From NCBI GenBank assembly GCA_014607495.2, contig CP053159.1, positions 12,345,501 through 12,409,500 on the forward strand: a DNA stretch of 64,000 bases, in the 5' to 3' direction. Under the pieces are notes generated by a model. The model did no database searches, was not told the DNA's origin, and saw only the letters and a program-made list of their open reading frames with translations. Origin of the DNA: Carposina sasakii (lineage: Eukaryota; Arthropoda; Insecta; Lepidoptera; Carposinidae). Position numbers and translations under genes: made by a program. This document shows positions 9,283-21,345 of the stretch, piece by piece (the stretch's first letter is position 1; each line of letters begins with the position of its first letter).

Positions 9283-10257
9283 ATGATAGCTTCAAGAATC
9301 TTCTTTAACTCACAATCAGAGGTGCAAAATCTATTCACATTGCTAAAGTAAATCCCGCATGAGAAAGAAGCCCTAGATTGTTACGTAACCAGTATTCTGG
9401 TAAAGCTAATTTGAACGTGAAATAATAATGAAATGAGATTTTTAATATTCATAGCTGGTTTTATAGGGTAGATTCAACTTTTCAAAGTAAAGTCAACAAG
9501 CAATGGTTTACAGCCTTATGTCGTATGACGTAACGATTGAGGTTGTTTAATCCATACCTATACAGAATCACAAGTGGAGTGAGATGTTAAAAATACACTT
9601 AACAGAAACCTTAAAGTTTTGGTCCATTTCGGTCCCTTTTCTTGGTAGAAAAGGTTGACGGGGTAAAATAATCAATTTCTTAGAAAAAATGAAGTACTCT
9701 CTCATACTGTTTCGGTATTTTGTTTGCGATTCTAAAGTATTTCATCATCATCATCACTAGATACATACTCGTATCATAAAACAATGTAGCTTCCCGCTGT
9801 CTGCCTATCTCTATCTATGCTTGGATCTTATAAACTACTCAACACATTTTGATGCGATTTTTTTAGATAGATAGAGTGATTCAAGTGAAAGAGTTTATAA
9901 TAATAGTAATATTGTTGTTTCCGTGCTTAATCAACGGAACAAGTGGAAGCCATGATTGTAATGCAAACTGCATCCTGGTGCAATCCGGGACAAGCTAGAG
10001 GATGAGGTTGGCTTCAAAGCTCATTCCATTTATATTAACCAGGTATTACTATGAAGTTCTGATATTGGACTGGGACAAAAAGGTTTTAATTCTACGTCTA
10101 CAATTTTAAATTGTCGGGATTTTTTACACAGTATATTTAGGTACATACGGCAATGTTTTCGTTTTCGTATGGATTTGGTTGGCAAATAACTTTATTATAA
10201 TTTATTATTAATGTTTTCTGAATAGGACAACCAAATTGCTGGATGCTGAAAAAGTTT
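9283..10257. other. Unannotated AT-rich DNA
   Basis: No gene, RNA or shared repeat seen; a short CATCAT run is near 9745. Confidence 0.4.
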
Positions 10258-10400
10258 CTACAGCTATGTCTAGCACAAAGAGAAAAGATGTAAAGTATCT
10301 TTGCTACTGTCTGAGAGAACGTCCATAAAATCCTCAGTACCTACGACATGCACGGAAGGAGATGCAGTCTATGTATTCTAGCGAAGCCCTGCGTCAGCAC
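10258..10400 (+). repeat. Dispersed repeat, family R, fragment
   Basis: Weak upstream half, but a clear 3' block: GACATGCACGGAAGGAGATG, GTATTCTAGCGAAGCCC and GCGTCAGCACAGGC. Confidence 0.6.
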
Positions 10401-11153
10401 AGGCAAAGGTTTTTTCCATATCTAAGAACATTAAATACATGACATTAATGTACACGGACTTAGATTGAATCGACGCCCTCCGACGACTGGAAGATGCATG
10501 TCGACTAGCTATAATTTTTTTACTAGGTGATTATCAAAATCTAAAACATAACGAAAAAGTCTTAAGTAGGTACTGCTAGTCAAAAACATCGGACTATTAG
10601 TATTTTTGTTGAAACTCCTACTTGCAAAGGTATTAATCATCGTCCTCCGCAAGTGAAATCCTCTTCAGTGCCACTTGTAATAAATCAGAGAAGTTGCAAA
10701 GTAAAAAGCGCTAATAGCTTTTACTTTGATTGAACCTCGCACTTGAGCGGTGGTTTTCGCGTTTATCTAGTTTTCTAGCCAATTTTAATGGTTTTTTATT
10801 AATTCTTTTTTGTAGAGACTTGGATGTCGTTGCACTACGTGATTTTTACATAGTGTAATTTAAATAAAGTTGTGTGGCCGATTCTGAAGACACTTAAGAT
10901 ATAAACTAAAAATTTGTTCATCCTGTCCCTTTCTGTCTATCTAAATACTTAATTGGCTATATGTCGGAGCATTTACATTAAGGACAGGGGCAGACATAGC
11001 AAATTTTACTTTCATGTTAAGTGCGACGGTCAGAATCGACTGCAGTGTATATTATTTAGGTGGATATTGCTAAAGCAAATATTTTTGACGGTGATTGTCT
11101 ACGCCATTTTACTAAGTGAATAAGAAAAAAGGATTACTACTAAAATTACATTC
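10401..11153. other. Unannotated DNA
   Basis: Nothing recognised on either strand. Confidence 0.4.
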
Positions 11154-11420
11154 TACGGGGTGTAACAGAAAGGGTATGTTAAGCGAAAAGCTATGTAAAA
11201 AGCCCACTATAGAGAACCTATTTCCAAAATTTGAGACTCGATGTAACATGTTTATTTTTTAAGATTGTATGAACATTCCTTGGTAGTTTAGAAATGCTCC
11301 TTCGTACTAACTGGAAAAATAAACATGTGATTTCGAGTCTGAAATTTTGTGGTTAGGTTTCTTTTAGTGGGCTATTTACATAGGTTTTCGCTTAACACAC
11401 CCCTTTTGTTACACCCTGTA
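11154..11420. mobile_element. Palindromic mariner-type MITE, copy 2
   Basis: Same family as 195-458: left end TACGGGGTGTAACAG, GCGAAAAGCTATGTAAAAAG and CCCACTATAGAGAACC, with the inverse arm ending GTTACACCCTGTA followed by TA. The right arm has diverged more than the left (for example TTTCTTTTAGTGGGC). No coding potential. Confidence 0.8.
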
Positions 11421-11792
11421 TAATACGTAATACTATAACATGTACCTATAATTGTATACAAAATCATTAATTCCATACGCATCACAATGCAGGGCGGAAC
11501 GTAATCATGGTGTGTGATATAGTTGTACATGTTTCAATCGAGTCCGCAATCACAGCGAACCAAATTTATTTTTGATACTATTGCATTCATTCGCTCTACG
11601 AGTATAAGATTATTCTGAACTCCGTGCGATTATACAACGACATTTAATGGTAAATGGGTTGCAAATCGTCCTGTGTTATTAAAAATAAGGAAGTGCTCGA
11701 AAAGGAGATAATTAAAGATTGAAATGGTGTAAACATCACCTATCATAACAATCCCCAAGTAATTAAAATTAGGTGGTACATAGGTAGTTAAA

Positions 11793-12140
11793 TACAGGGT
11801 GATTTTTGGTCGTCAACGTTCCCGAAAACTACGGAATCTCCTCATAATCACGATCATTTTTCTCCATGGAAGCATACCTGGGAAGTGTCTGGTTTCTAAA
11901 ATAGTAGGGTCCAAAGTTGAGTAAATAGACTGCTTTTTTCTGCATAAATGCACATAGACGCGCGTAGCAGGATTTTTTCACGAAAAATAGTTAATATCTA
12001 TAAACTATAAATTTCGCACGATCAAGGAATAAAAAAAATAAAATAAAAAAATCCCAGCATTTTTTTGCCATGAACTTACTTTGTTTGATGTACAGAGTAC
12101 GTACTCTTCGTTAATGGTGGCCACAAAAAAACATCCTGTA
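11793..12140 (+). mobile_element. ~385-bp mariner-type MITE, copy M1
   Basis: Terminal TACAGGGTG...CATCCTGTA with a non-palindromic body (TTTTTGGTCGTCAACGTTCC, GCACATAGACGCGCGTAGCA, GTACGTACTCTTCGTTAATG). Three other copies are at 43002-43387, 43717-44099 and 52888-53276. M1 is the shortest through internal deletion. TA flanks are seen for M2-M4; here the left flank is AA. Confidence 0.8.
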
Positions 12141-12700
12141 TAGTAGCAGTAGCTTATCCTCGTGATTTCCGATGAATAACCACTGTAAACTGTCGATTAG
12201 ACGAGAAATCTGATATTTAAGGAATTTTGCTGGTTTTAAAAAGAATACAACATTCTTTCCTCAATTTAGGCCATTCGGTGTGCCTGAGGATCCAGACTTC
12301 AAAGCAACTCTCAGCGAGAGTACTCTGACGGTAAATTAAAAATATTTTGAATTATTTCTTTTTGAACATAATATTTTTCACAAACATTGTTTTGTAATTT
12401 TGCGGAGTACCTAAGGTTAGTGGTGCGTTTTTACCTAACGAACATGAAATTTGTAAGTTTTTTTAACTTCGTGTGTAAAAATATGTGACCACTTAATAGA
12501 AATCAACGACTAGGTATAACTTTTTAAAGTTTATTATACTTGACGCTACTTAAAAAGGTAACCTATCAAAATAGAGACTGCACCAACTTTATTTTTAGAT
12601 AAGCAGGATATCAGCTTGGATGACCATTGGAAAAATTGATTCTTAGTTAAAATTAATAACGAATTAACAGATATTTTGCCTTTTTTAACTGCCCAAAAAT
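12141..12700. other. Unannotated DNA
   Basis: No ORF or repeat family recognised. Confidence 0.4.
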
Positions 12701-12788
12701 TAAAGCACGGTTGCAGAGGTCGTGGGTTCGATTACCACTCATGTGAGGATTTTTTCCATTTCTTTATTAATAATTTTAAAAGTTATAA
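12701..12788 (+). mobile_element. tRNA-derived SINE fragment (family C)
   Basis: GCAGAGGTCGTGGGTTCGAT (B box) followed by CACTCATGTGAGGA and the AT tail TTTATTAATAATTTT. Same layout as 922-1008 on the other strand. Confidence 0.65.
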
Positions 12789-15700
12789 TTAATAGCAAAA
12801 ATAAAACAATATGATTCATACCCTATTCGAAAAACTACGTTAATCTTGTAACAAGGTATACAATTGACTTTTAAGGAAAATAGGGTTTTAACTCAAAAAT
12901 CACAATATCCAAAAGAATTACATAGGCTTCATTTGTATTCACTATGTACCTACAATGAAAAAAGTGCTAACTCAAAAATGCCTAGTTTTAAACTACGCGA
13001 CAGCACTTAGTATGCCGGGCAACATTGGCATTATAATCCCGGCCGACATATGCCACTGCGATTTTATACGCTCAATAAACTTGATTTTAGTGAAAAACTT
13101 CGGACTTCCTTCGCATAGAAAACTTACAGTAACAGGAAACTTGACAATAAATCAGAAAAAGGTCGAATATGCTAGGGATTGGTGATATTTTCGTTAGATG
13201 TCGTCGTAAAAAACAGAGGGGTTTATCAAATAGTTCAAGATGTCAAACGATTTTTCGATATAAAAGGTTCAATAGTTTTTTTTCGGACTGAAGACGGGTT
13301 TTTTAAAGAAAATTGCTATCGCAAGCAAATCGAGAAATTGAAATTTTAAATTCATATAAGGCAGTATAAATCTAAAGTACCTATGTTGTGCAATACTGTA
13401 GAACAAAGGATGATACATTAACAGTTAAGTAATTTTATTTGGTTTTATTTTATTTCCGTGAGTGCTTAAAAGCTTTTATGTTATTTAGTTCTAGTTTTTA
13501 GAACAATTAACATAATTTCTCATGTTATTTATTGGTTGTATTTATGTTATATTTTTCCACGTGAACCAAATATAAAAATAGAGCATGTTCTATTTTTAAA
13601 CTGTTAATATCCCACCGCAAGGCGAAGGAAATGGCGCAATTAGCTCAAATGTTTTGGCGCGAACAGATGTTATCGAGCTTTACGGCAATAAATTTACAAA
13701 TTGCCCCGTGCCATAGGCAAAGCTATAGTTTTTTTCAAACATATTTTACATCGCACGTTTCGTTTATGACGTCCCTGATTAATACTCTGCGATCACCGCT
13801 AACAGATTGTTTATTGTTTAAGTCTGTGGTTTGGGGGACACGGATGACATGTTTTTTTTTTCACAGTTCGCGAAGGGAGACGACGGAAGTACAGTGTGAT
13901 GCCAATTTTAAACGTTATGTTACTAAATAGGGTGTTAAGCTTGACAGAAGTGTTTATGGACATATGGATACCATAATGGGAAACAGACGGTAGATTTGTT
14001 ACAAAATAATTGGACATTTTTCGATCAGCTGTCAGTCATGTTGCGTCTATATTTATCAGTGCTTATCAGTTACATAATTCGGTAGTATAACCATAACAGC
14101 AAATGTTACGCTAAAATGTAATAAAAACCTATAAAGGTAAATAGGTAAGCACACTTATCAGTTGCCTTTTACATACACATTGATCCTGTAGTATAGATTT
14201 TTTAGTTTTTATAGCCTATGCGCAGAATAACAGCTTATTGATAGCAATTGTAATTAATGAGAGACAACTTTAATGTCTTGAACTATGAAATAAGTATCTA
14301 TGTTTGTCCTTAGAGATGGAATTATATTAAATAGCCTTCTAAAGTTATAACTTTATTGACTTAAGTACCCAGGGGTTACAAAAATAATATTACAAACCGT
14401 CTATCGACATTATCTTTAGGTTAGCCAAATCTATTTCTAGTCCCTACAATATGAAGGTAGTTTCTAACTACAAATAAGGCGTAAAGGTCAAGAGCGGAGA
14501 TATATTGAAGTAGTTCATGTTATTTATTATTTAGAGCTCACAAGTCATTTGTATGAACAATGAGGGATTCTCCGCTCTAAGCTAGAACATTACGGTTATA
14601 GGCTGCAAGGGGATTGTGGTTTAAGTGCATAAGCGGACGAGGTTGCAACATCTGACACACGAGGTGACGTGCACGATTATAATTATGATTCGATTGCTAA
14701 ATTTAATAAATTCACAAATTAAAAATTTACAGTAAGTAGTCGTGTTGTAAATGTTTCCAATTTAAAAAAAAATTAATGTTATCCTAAAGATGGACGATGT
14801 CGTTAAGCTAAGGTAAGTACTTATTAACAAATATTCTTTGTTAAATAATTAATTTAACATTAAGTTTATATTTATGCTTCACACTTCACATGCTATCATT
14901 CCTACTAGCTTAATTACTTTTCTTCTACCCTCAGGATTAGCATTCGTATAATATAAATTTTTAGTTTGTCTCTCGTACAATGACGGTTTCTCTAAGCTTA
15001 AAGTGTGGGATTTTTTTTTTTAAAAAAAGAGCTTAGATACTATATAACCTTGTTGAACAGTCTTCCATATGACATAGCAGTTAAATACTTCTATAAGAAA
15101 AATTACCACAATAATTGAGATGCATCCCCTTTTGCTTTTGATTGAAACCACTCACCAATGAAGAGCCTACACGGCGGCAGATAACATCAAATCCGCGCTT
15201 TATCTACCTAATCGCCCATTGTGTGGATAACAATCAGCCAAGATCAGCCACTATCTACCCATCAGTACCATTTACGTCCATCCCTCTATTTATAAAACGA
15301 AACTTACATTATTACGTTTCGAACATACATCCCAACTCTATCTTGTAGAAATAGAATTTAAATTCAAATGCGAACGCGGTTTGTAAATAGTTTTAATTGT
15401 AACTTATTATAGGTATGAACTTATAATCAGATTCCCACGTGACAGAATACAGGGCCGCATTAGTCTGCTTTCTAATGATCAATAATACGTACAGAATATG
15501 TATTAAGGATTTCCATAAAGAATACAATAGCTAAAGTTCTAGAAAACATCGCAAAAAACATTTCTAAGCTTTTATGTGTATCTCGAGTCATGAACCGTCT
15601 TTAAGTTGCATGTAAACTGGATACTTCGTCATTTCGCTGAATAACCGTTTCGCTGGGTTTGCGCAGGAGCTAATCTAGGTGTCACCTCGGGCTATGCCAC

Positions 15701-15917
15701 TTCAGTGTTCAGTGCTTGCTGCGATCCGTGAATGACTCTCCGTTTTCGAGATTGCTTGTCAGTTACGTAGTTTTTAGTTTACTGCAGCATATTTTATGGT
15801 CAAAATTAGTTGTGTTAGCACACACATCTTGCATATTATAATGGCCTTCTTATTAGTTTTCACTGAATAGGATATTAATATATACAGCGTCATTTGTTGT
15901 CAGCTAATTAAAATTAT
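12789..15917. other. Long AT-rich stretch without a convincing gene
   Basis: The best ORF is plus 13631-13930 (99 codons). Its start context is good (AAGGAAATGG) but the protein (MAQLAQMFWREQ...) has no recognisable family, and its distal half runs through a poly-T tract that looks non-coding. A sequence resembling an intron end (T-rich then CACAG) is near 13860. No repeat families were seen. Confidence 0.4.
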
Positions 15918-16095
15918 GTTCTGTGCTGATACGAGGCTTCACTAGAATGCATCAGGTGCGCCTCCTCCCGTGTATATCGTAAAAGTCGACTAATGAAACT
16001 CAGGGAAAAGTCGACTAATGAAACTCAGGGGTATTCTCCCAGAAGATGAGCTAGCAACTTCTTCACTGGTTTTCACATTAGACCTAATAAGTTCA
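15918..16095 (-). repeat. Dispersed repeat, family R, with internal duplication
   Basis: Reverse copy: GTGCTGATACGAGGCTTCAC, TAGAATGCATCAGGTG, GTCGACTAATGAAACTC. The GTCGACT block is internally duplicated (see 15981-16030). Confidence 0.6.
15981..16030. repeat. Perfect 25-bp tandem duplication
   Basis: The unit AAAAGTCGACTAATGAAACT plus CAGGG occurs twice with no mismatch inside the family R repeat, so the duplication is recent. Confidence 0.9.
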
Positions 16096-16746
16096 GCGGT
16101 TTAGGCTGCGCGTTGATACGTCGCTCATTCAGGAGAAAGCATTTCATATACATAGATAATTCGTAGCTGATTGGGTAATAATGCAATCCAATTAAGATAT
16201 TTGTATTATCTACTTCATTTCCCTACCATTTTAAAATTAGTTTGGTAATATCTGTTCCAAATACAAAGACCCGCGGATTTTTAATGGAACTAAATAAAAT
16301 AAACGGAATATTTGTCAGATTACGATGCAACTAGCGCCGATGTTCTAGGACTTTATAACAGGTACGTAATCTTCTCAAATACGAAGCATCTCTAAAAGCT
16401 CTAAGCAAATAGTTGGGAGACGGATATTTGGGTAAATTATACGCTCTGCGTCAACCAAACTAGCTCAAGTTAAACAGAGTGGAGTTGGATCTTGGATGTA
16501 GTTCCAAAAGGGAGTATGTAAGTATGTAAAGTAGTTCCGTAATAAGGTCTTTAGAAAATACACAAGCTAAAAGAATTTTGCTTAGAATAAAGAGCGGAGC
16601 GAAGAACTGTCATTAATCTAAGGGATTTTGGTTCTGTTATTAGAATGTCGGATTTGCGTGCAAGAGTGATACCGTAGTAATACCTTATACGATCAGCTAT
16701 GTTTTTCAAGATGTCTAATATTTTATAAATACTATTTTTTTTAAAA
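16096..16746. other. Unannotated DNA
   Basis: Nothing recognised. Confidence 0.4.
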
Positions 16747-16818
16747 TCACCTGAGTGAGATTTGAACTCACGCCTCTCGCAAACCGTGCTTTCGCTCTAA
16801 CCAACTGAGCTATCGGGT
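16747..16818 (-). pseudogene. tRNA-like sequence, probably pseudogene or SINE head
   Basis: The minus strand has a convincing D arm (TAGCTCAGTTGGTTAGAGC) and a perfect T arm (GTGAG TTCAAAT CTCAC). However, the acceptor stem has mismatches and the anticodon stem pairs only at its inner base pairs, with no clear anticodon loop. It is therefore unlikely to be a working tRNA and more likely a decayed tRNA or the head of a SINE. No CCA is encoded. Confidence 0.55.
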
Positions 16819-16869
16819 TAATTAACTAATGTCTGTAAAAATGGCCCAAATCCAGACTGAAGGACATTA

Positions 16870-17217
16870 TTGATGATGATGATAATGATCTCCGACCTTA
16901 TTTTGGCCAAGGCGACCAATCTATACGGAGATTGTCCAGGTACGCAGGAGATATTATAGTGCACAAGTGTGTGCGCAAACACAGATGCACTCTCTATTCC
17001 CTCACTCTCATAGTCCGATGGGACGGAAAGCCGACACGACCGAACAGATCAGGCGCAGTACCAACGGTTTTACGTGCTTTCCGAGGCACGAGCTAAGTGA
17101 TAATTTTGCAGCAATCTGTACATGAAATAAATTCATTGGTACAGGACCGTGACTGGGATCGAACTTACGCCTCCCGCTTGAAAGGTGCACCTCTTAACCA
17201 CTGGGCTATCACCGCTT
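16870..17217 (-). mobile_element. tRNA-derived SINE (family A), copy 1
   Basis: Minus-strand head AGCGGTGATAGCCCAGTGGT (A box) and GTAAGTTCGATCCCAGTCAC (B box), then a ~270-bp body containing ATTTATTTCATGTACAGATT, CTCGTGCCTCGGAAAGCACG and CGTCCCATCGGACTATGAG. The 3' end reads GGTCGGAGATCATTATC and runs into an (ATG/ATC) tail. A full-length second copy is at 28192-28534. The simple-sequence tail suggests mobilisation by an RTE-like LINE (inference). Confidence 0.85.
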
Positions 17218-18678
17218 TTAATATTATAGTTAGATAGAGTAAGGTTATTTGAAAGTACAGGGATTAATTACTATGAGGATGTGAAAGTTGCTGTAACCAG
17301 CTTCTATCGAGGGCAATACGAAGACTGAATACATAAAATATTATAGTTACAATCTATTCAAATCATTATAAAATGAAAATGCCATCAGGCGATTAAATGG
17401 GTAATCTACATAGGTACCTATAAAGAATAATGAAAACCTCATTTTTATAAGTTGGTTAAAAACGTGCGTAAGTACTTTGGTGGTACTTACCTACATTTGT
17501 GTCAATAAAACGGATCACATAGGATATTATCTATTAATAAAAAAGTCCCTTTGCAAGGAGTAAGGGTTAGGTTAAGGGCGTTATTCAAACACCCTTTCTA
17601 CCATAACGTTATTGTGATAGATCTATGCTAATAAAATGAAACACATTTTTCATTTAGACGTTTCAAATATAATGCTGGTATCCTTCCGAAAGTATTATTA
17701 AATAGAATTATATCTATATTTTACCTTTTCCTTATAAAAAATGTAGTAGTTTACTAAAACCCTTCGCCTATTGATAAAAACAGAATAAACCTACATAGAT
17801 ACTTACTTAGTAGGGTATTCGTCCAGAAAAAAGATTGGAAAAACTTTTTAAGTCCAAGTCGCGACCTCAGTAGAAAAAAAAAACGCTTTGCACAAAGTCA
17901 TTATCAACAAGAAACAATGGCATAAAATAACCGGTTTTACTGCAGGAGGTTACGGGCGGTATAGTTTGATGGCGCGTAAACCCAAATTAATTGGAAGTGC
18001 CCTTTACAGCGTCAATGGAACCGCAGTTTTAATAGTATCGTATGCCAACAATAGAATGTGTGTACGATAGTTTGTTTTCAATAATCATTATGACCGTATC
18101 TGTAATAGGAAACGCATGTTTGATTGCATTCAATTGAATGGAGGACAGTATATTTTCTTTGTTGCGTTAACTTTCGTATTGGTTTCCCCATTTTGTTATT
18201 TCTAAAGTATTATGTTGTGTATTGAAACATTGTTTCATCAAATTGATACGTGGTTTACTATGATGATCACAACGTGACAAAACCTTAGCAATATGATTTT
18301 TACGGTCATTTGAAGATTGACCATACAGACGATCGGGTAACTAGCAGTTAGTTATACCTCTTACGTTTAGTGCGTCAAAAAGCCTTATTTGAGAGCTGGT
18401 GTAATTTTCATTAATTTCAGAACATAATTCACCTTGAATTTTGAGCAAGAAGTATTTGGCGACCCAAGTTCGATTCCTTCTAAAAGCATTATTAATATTT
18501 AAAAATTGAATATGATTAAATGATCACAATAAAAGTGCTATGGCGTACCCATTATAGTAAACCACACACCAACCTAAATATCCTTAAAAAGGTAAATAAC
18601 ATCAAATAGTAGTGCTGAGGTTTGCGTATTTGCAAAAGAGCGATTGTTGTGCACAGAATATGACACCCCTACATCATG
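17218..18678. other. Unannotated AT-rich DNA
   Basis: The 60-codon plus ORF at 17888-18070 has no recognisable family. No repeat families seen. Confidence 0.4.
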
Positions 18679-18756
18679 TAGTGTTCTCAAAACGCACAGA
18701 TTACCCCCTAATCGGGTAAGGGGGTAATCTGTGTCAAAACGGCATTGCCAGAACTA
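18679..18756. repeat. Perfect short hairpin within longer imperfect arms
   Basis: CACAGATTACCCCCT (18695-18709) is repeated exactly inverted at 18719-18733 around a 9-nt loop. Looser complementarity (TAGTGTTCT against AGAACTA) extends the arms outward. It could be a MITE remnant; no second copy in the window. Confidence 0.65.
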
Positions 18757-19674
18757 CACGAAGACAAAGGAACTAGTAAACAGTAAATATCGTGCGTAGC
18801 AATAGTAAACCTTTTCGTGTTAGTAAATGTTATGTGGGTTACGGATATTTTCTTCAGACTTGTCTGTAAATTGTGTATATTTATTTACATATAATTGAAA
18901 ACAGTTAAAAACAGTGATTGGGTAGTAAACAGGCATAAGTAAGTGTAAATTGGGTGTGAATTGATTGTAGCCTTTACAGTGATGTGGTGGCAAAGGTTTA
19001 TAGGTGACGCTTTCACCACGGTTTTATGGTTTTTCATTATATTGATACTGGCCTAGAGGTTAATTATTTTGGTAAAATTATAAAACAAATATACTGGCTT
19101 TTTCTTAAAAATGGCGTTAGCCAGAGCTGCAGGATCGCGAATGAGATCTAACGGCCACGTTTAGCATAGCGCAAAAGAATTACTTTATATCCCACAATAT
19201 TACATCTTGAGATAAAATTGATGATCAAATTGTGCATTTTCAGTTTTATTATGAACATAAAAATTACCAAAAACCAATGACTAAACTTATTAATGCATTA
19301 ATAATCTGGTCGTTATCAAATCGTGTCGTTAGTACTAAACGGAACGACCCTAAAATTTACAGTTACAACTTGTAATTACAGGACAGTTTCTAGAATAAAG
19401 TGATAAAATCTTTTGAATTGAGATACATTGTAAACTGAAATCGCTTTAGATTTTGCTAGTAATGAAATTAAGCAAGTTTGGATGGCTGTTTGTTACCCAA
19501 TTACGTGTTAGTGATTCAACTGATTTAAATGAAATTTTGTATAGTGGTAGATAAAAATTCTGTAACATATTTTCACATAAGTGCAATAGGCACTCGGGCA
19601 GGTTGGTTCAGGTAATAAATACATATTTTTTATTATTTAAGAACAAAAGCTCACAAAATGTTTTTTTTTTTTCA
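18757..19674. other. Unannotated AT-rich DNA
   Basis: Nothing recognised. Confidence 0.4.
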
Positions 19675-19910
19675 TAAATAAATAAATATTCACACACTTC
19701 ACAACACATTGACCGAGTCCCACACTAGGATCCCTAAGGTCTTGTGTCGTGGGTACTAAGCAACGGTATACATAGATAAGTATATAAGCATCCATGACTC
19801 GGAAACAAACATCGATATCCATCACATCAATGTTTGCACCTACTGGGATTCGAACCCAGGACCTATGGCGTCGCAGGCAGGGCCACTACCAACTACACCA
19901 ATCGGCCGTC
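19675..19910 (-). mobile_element. tRNA-derived SINE (family B), copy 2
   Basis: Minus-strand GGCCGATTGGTGTAGTTGGT head and GGTTCGAATCCCAGTAGG B box, shared body, and a 3' end of AATATTTATTTATTTATG type. The best preserved copy of this family here. Confidence 0.85.
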
Positions 19911-21137
19911 AAATGTTTGATTCAGATAGATTGATAATATGTGCTGTAGCTTATTATTTCTATCGAAGGTGGAATAATGGACTTATCTCCTTTAGCTTTC
20001 AAGAATGAATTATTTCTGGCAAAATAACAAATTAAATTACACTAGGCATATGTAATAATCTTGAATTGTGCTTATTAAAATTCAAAAGACACAGCTTAGA
20101 CCAAGCGACTTAATCTTTATAATTTGGAGCACTTCTCTCACTTGACTTAATTTTTCCTCACTTTTTGAAACTAATTTCGCTCCGTTAGCTGTTTGTTTCG
20201 CTCATACTATATTGTTAATCCAGGTTTATTACAGTTTTTGGCGTATATCAAAGTCTTTACCCTAGCATTCATTTATATATAGTGACATACCTATAACCTA
20301 TCGATGTCTATATTACTCGTAGTAAAGTATCAAATTACATTTAAGACAGAAATGGTAAAAGCTAGGTTTACACCTAGATTCCGTTCCTTTGTACCTTGTA
20401 GGTACCGTTTTTTTGTTTAATTGGTTAATTAATATCTTTCGTCAAAGTCCCTAGATGGCTACAGTTTTTTTAAATGCATATACAAGTAATAAAGTCCTTG
20501 TAAATTTTCAGCCTCAATTTTCTACCATCTCTGGAACAAAAGTACCTAACTGAAATGTTTGTAGTGCTTTTTTAACGTACTGTCATGTCCGATAAAACAA
20601 CAAAACTCTATTCTTCGATAACGTTATTTGTTTATTTTAACGAATTAACGCAACGTCAAAGCCTCGATTCAGGAAACGAATACGAGCGGAATTTCAAACG
20701 AATTCGTAATAGAACAATTACTAACTACGTATAGCTGGGAAGCACTAAATAAATAATGTCGGTGCCGGAGGCCGGGTCGAACTGTACCATTCGGAAACAC
20801 TAATAGCGGAACTCGAAAATGACATTCACTTCAGAGGGATTTAAATAAATAAATAAATATACACTTTTTAATTAATGCACAGTCAAAGTACTGTATACGA
20901 CGATATATTTTTACCTAATAGTAACCGTAAATAAAGTTACGTTAAACTTAATCTTTATTAAATTAATCATTATATAACCGTGGCCCACTATAGTTCTACA
21001 AAATTTGTGTATGTTGTATGAAAATTCATATTTAAAAATTCACAATTTGCAAACAAACAAGCTTTTCGCTTACGTCTGTAATTTAAAAAAAATATATCAC
21101 AATTTGAAACAAACAAACATTCTTTTATATACCTTTA
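19911..21137. other. AT-rich DNA with a possible decayed MITE
   Basis: Around 20983-21080, GGCCCACTATAGTTCTAC, ACAAAATTTGTG and AAGCTTTTCGCTTACG echo the arms of the palindromic MITE at 195-458. The match is too broken to delimit. Otherwise nothing recognised. Confidence 0.4.
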
Positions 21138-21345
21138 CAGATGGCTGTGTTTCCAAAATGGGGTAGCAAAATTATAAAATAAAACCCCACAACCACCTTT
21201 AGTCAAGCCGGGACATATGTAAATTATCACTGACAAGACTAGCTTATCGCCCGATAGAAGTGAGAGAATTCTTAGTCGACTCTTACAGCATGTACGGATA
21301 AAGATGCAGCTGATGTATTCTAGTGAAGCTCCGTATCAGCACAGA
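21138..21345 (+). repeat. Dispersed repeat, family R
   Basis: ATGGCTGTGTTTCCAAAATG at the left; CTTAGTCGACTCTTACAGCA and GATGTATTCTAGTGAAGCTC at the right, as in 4592-4795. Confidence 0.7.

Noticed and set aside
13631..13930. 99-codon ORF with a good start context
   Set aside because: No recognisable protein, a poly-T tract within the frame, and no supporting splice structure. It is mentioned only in the interval description.
16747..16818. Functional tRNA gene
   Set aside because: D and T arms are good but the anticodon stem does not pair and the acceptor has mismatches, so it is called a pseudogene or SINE head.
20983..21080. Third copy of the palindromic MITE
   Set aside because: Only short words match and the arms do not pair convincingly; noted as possible decay only.
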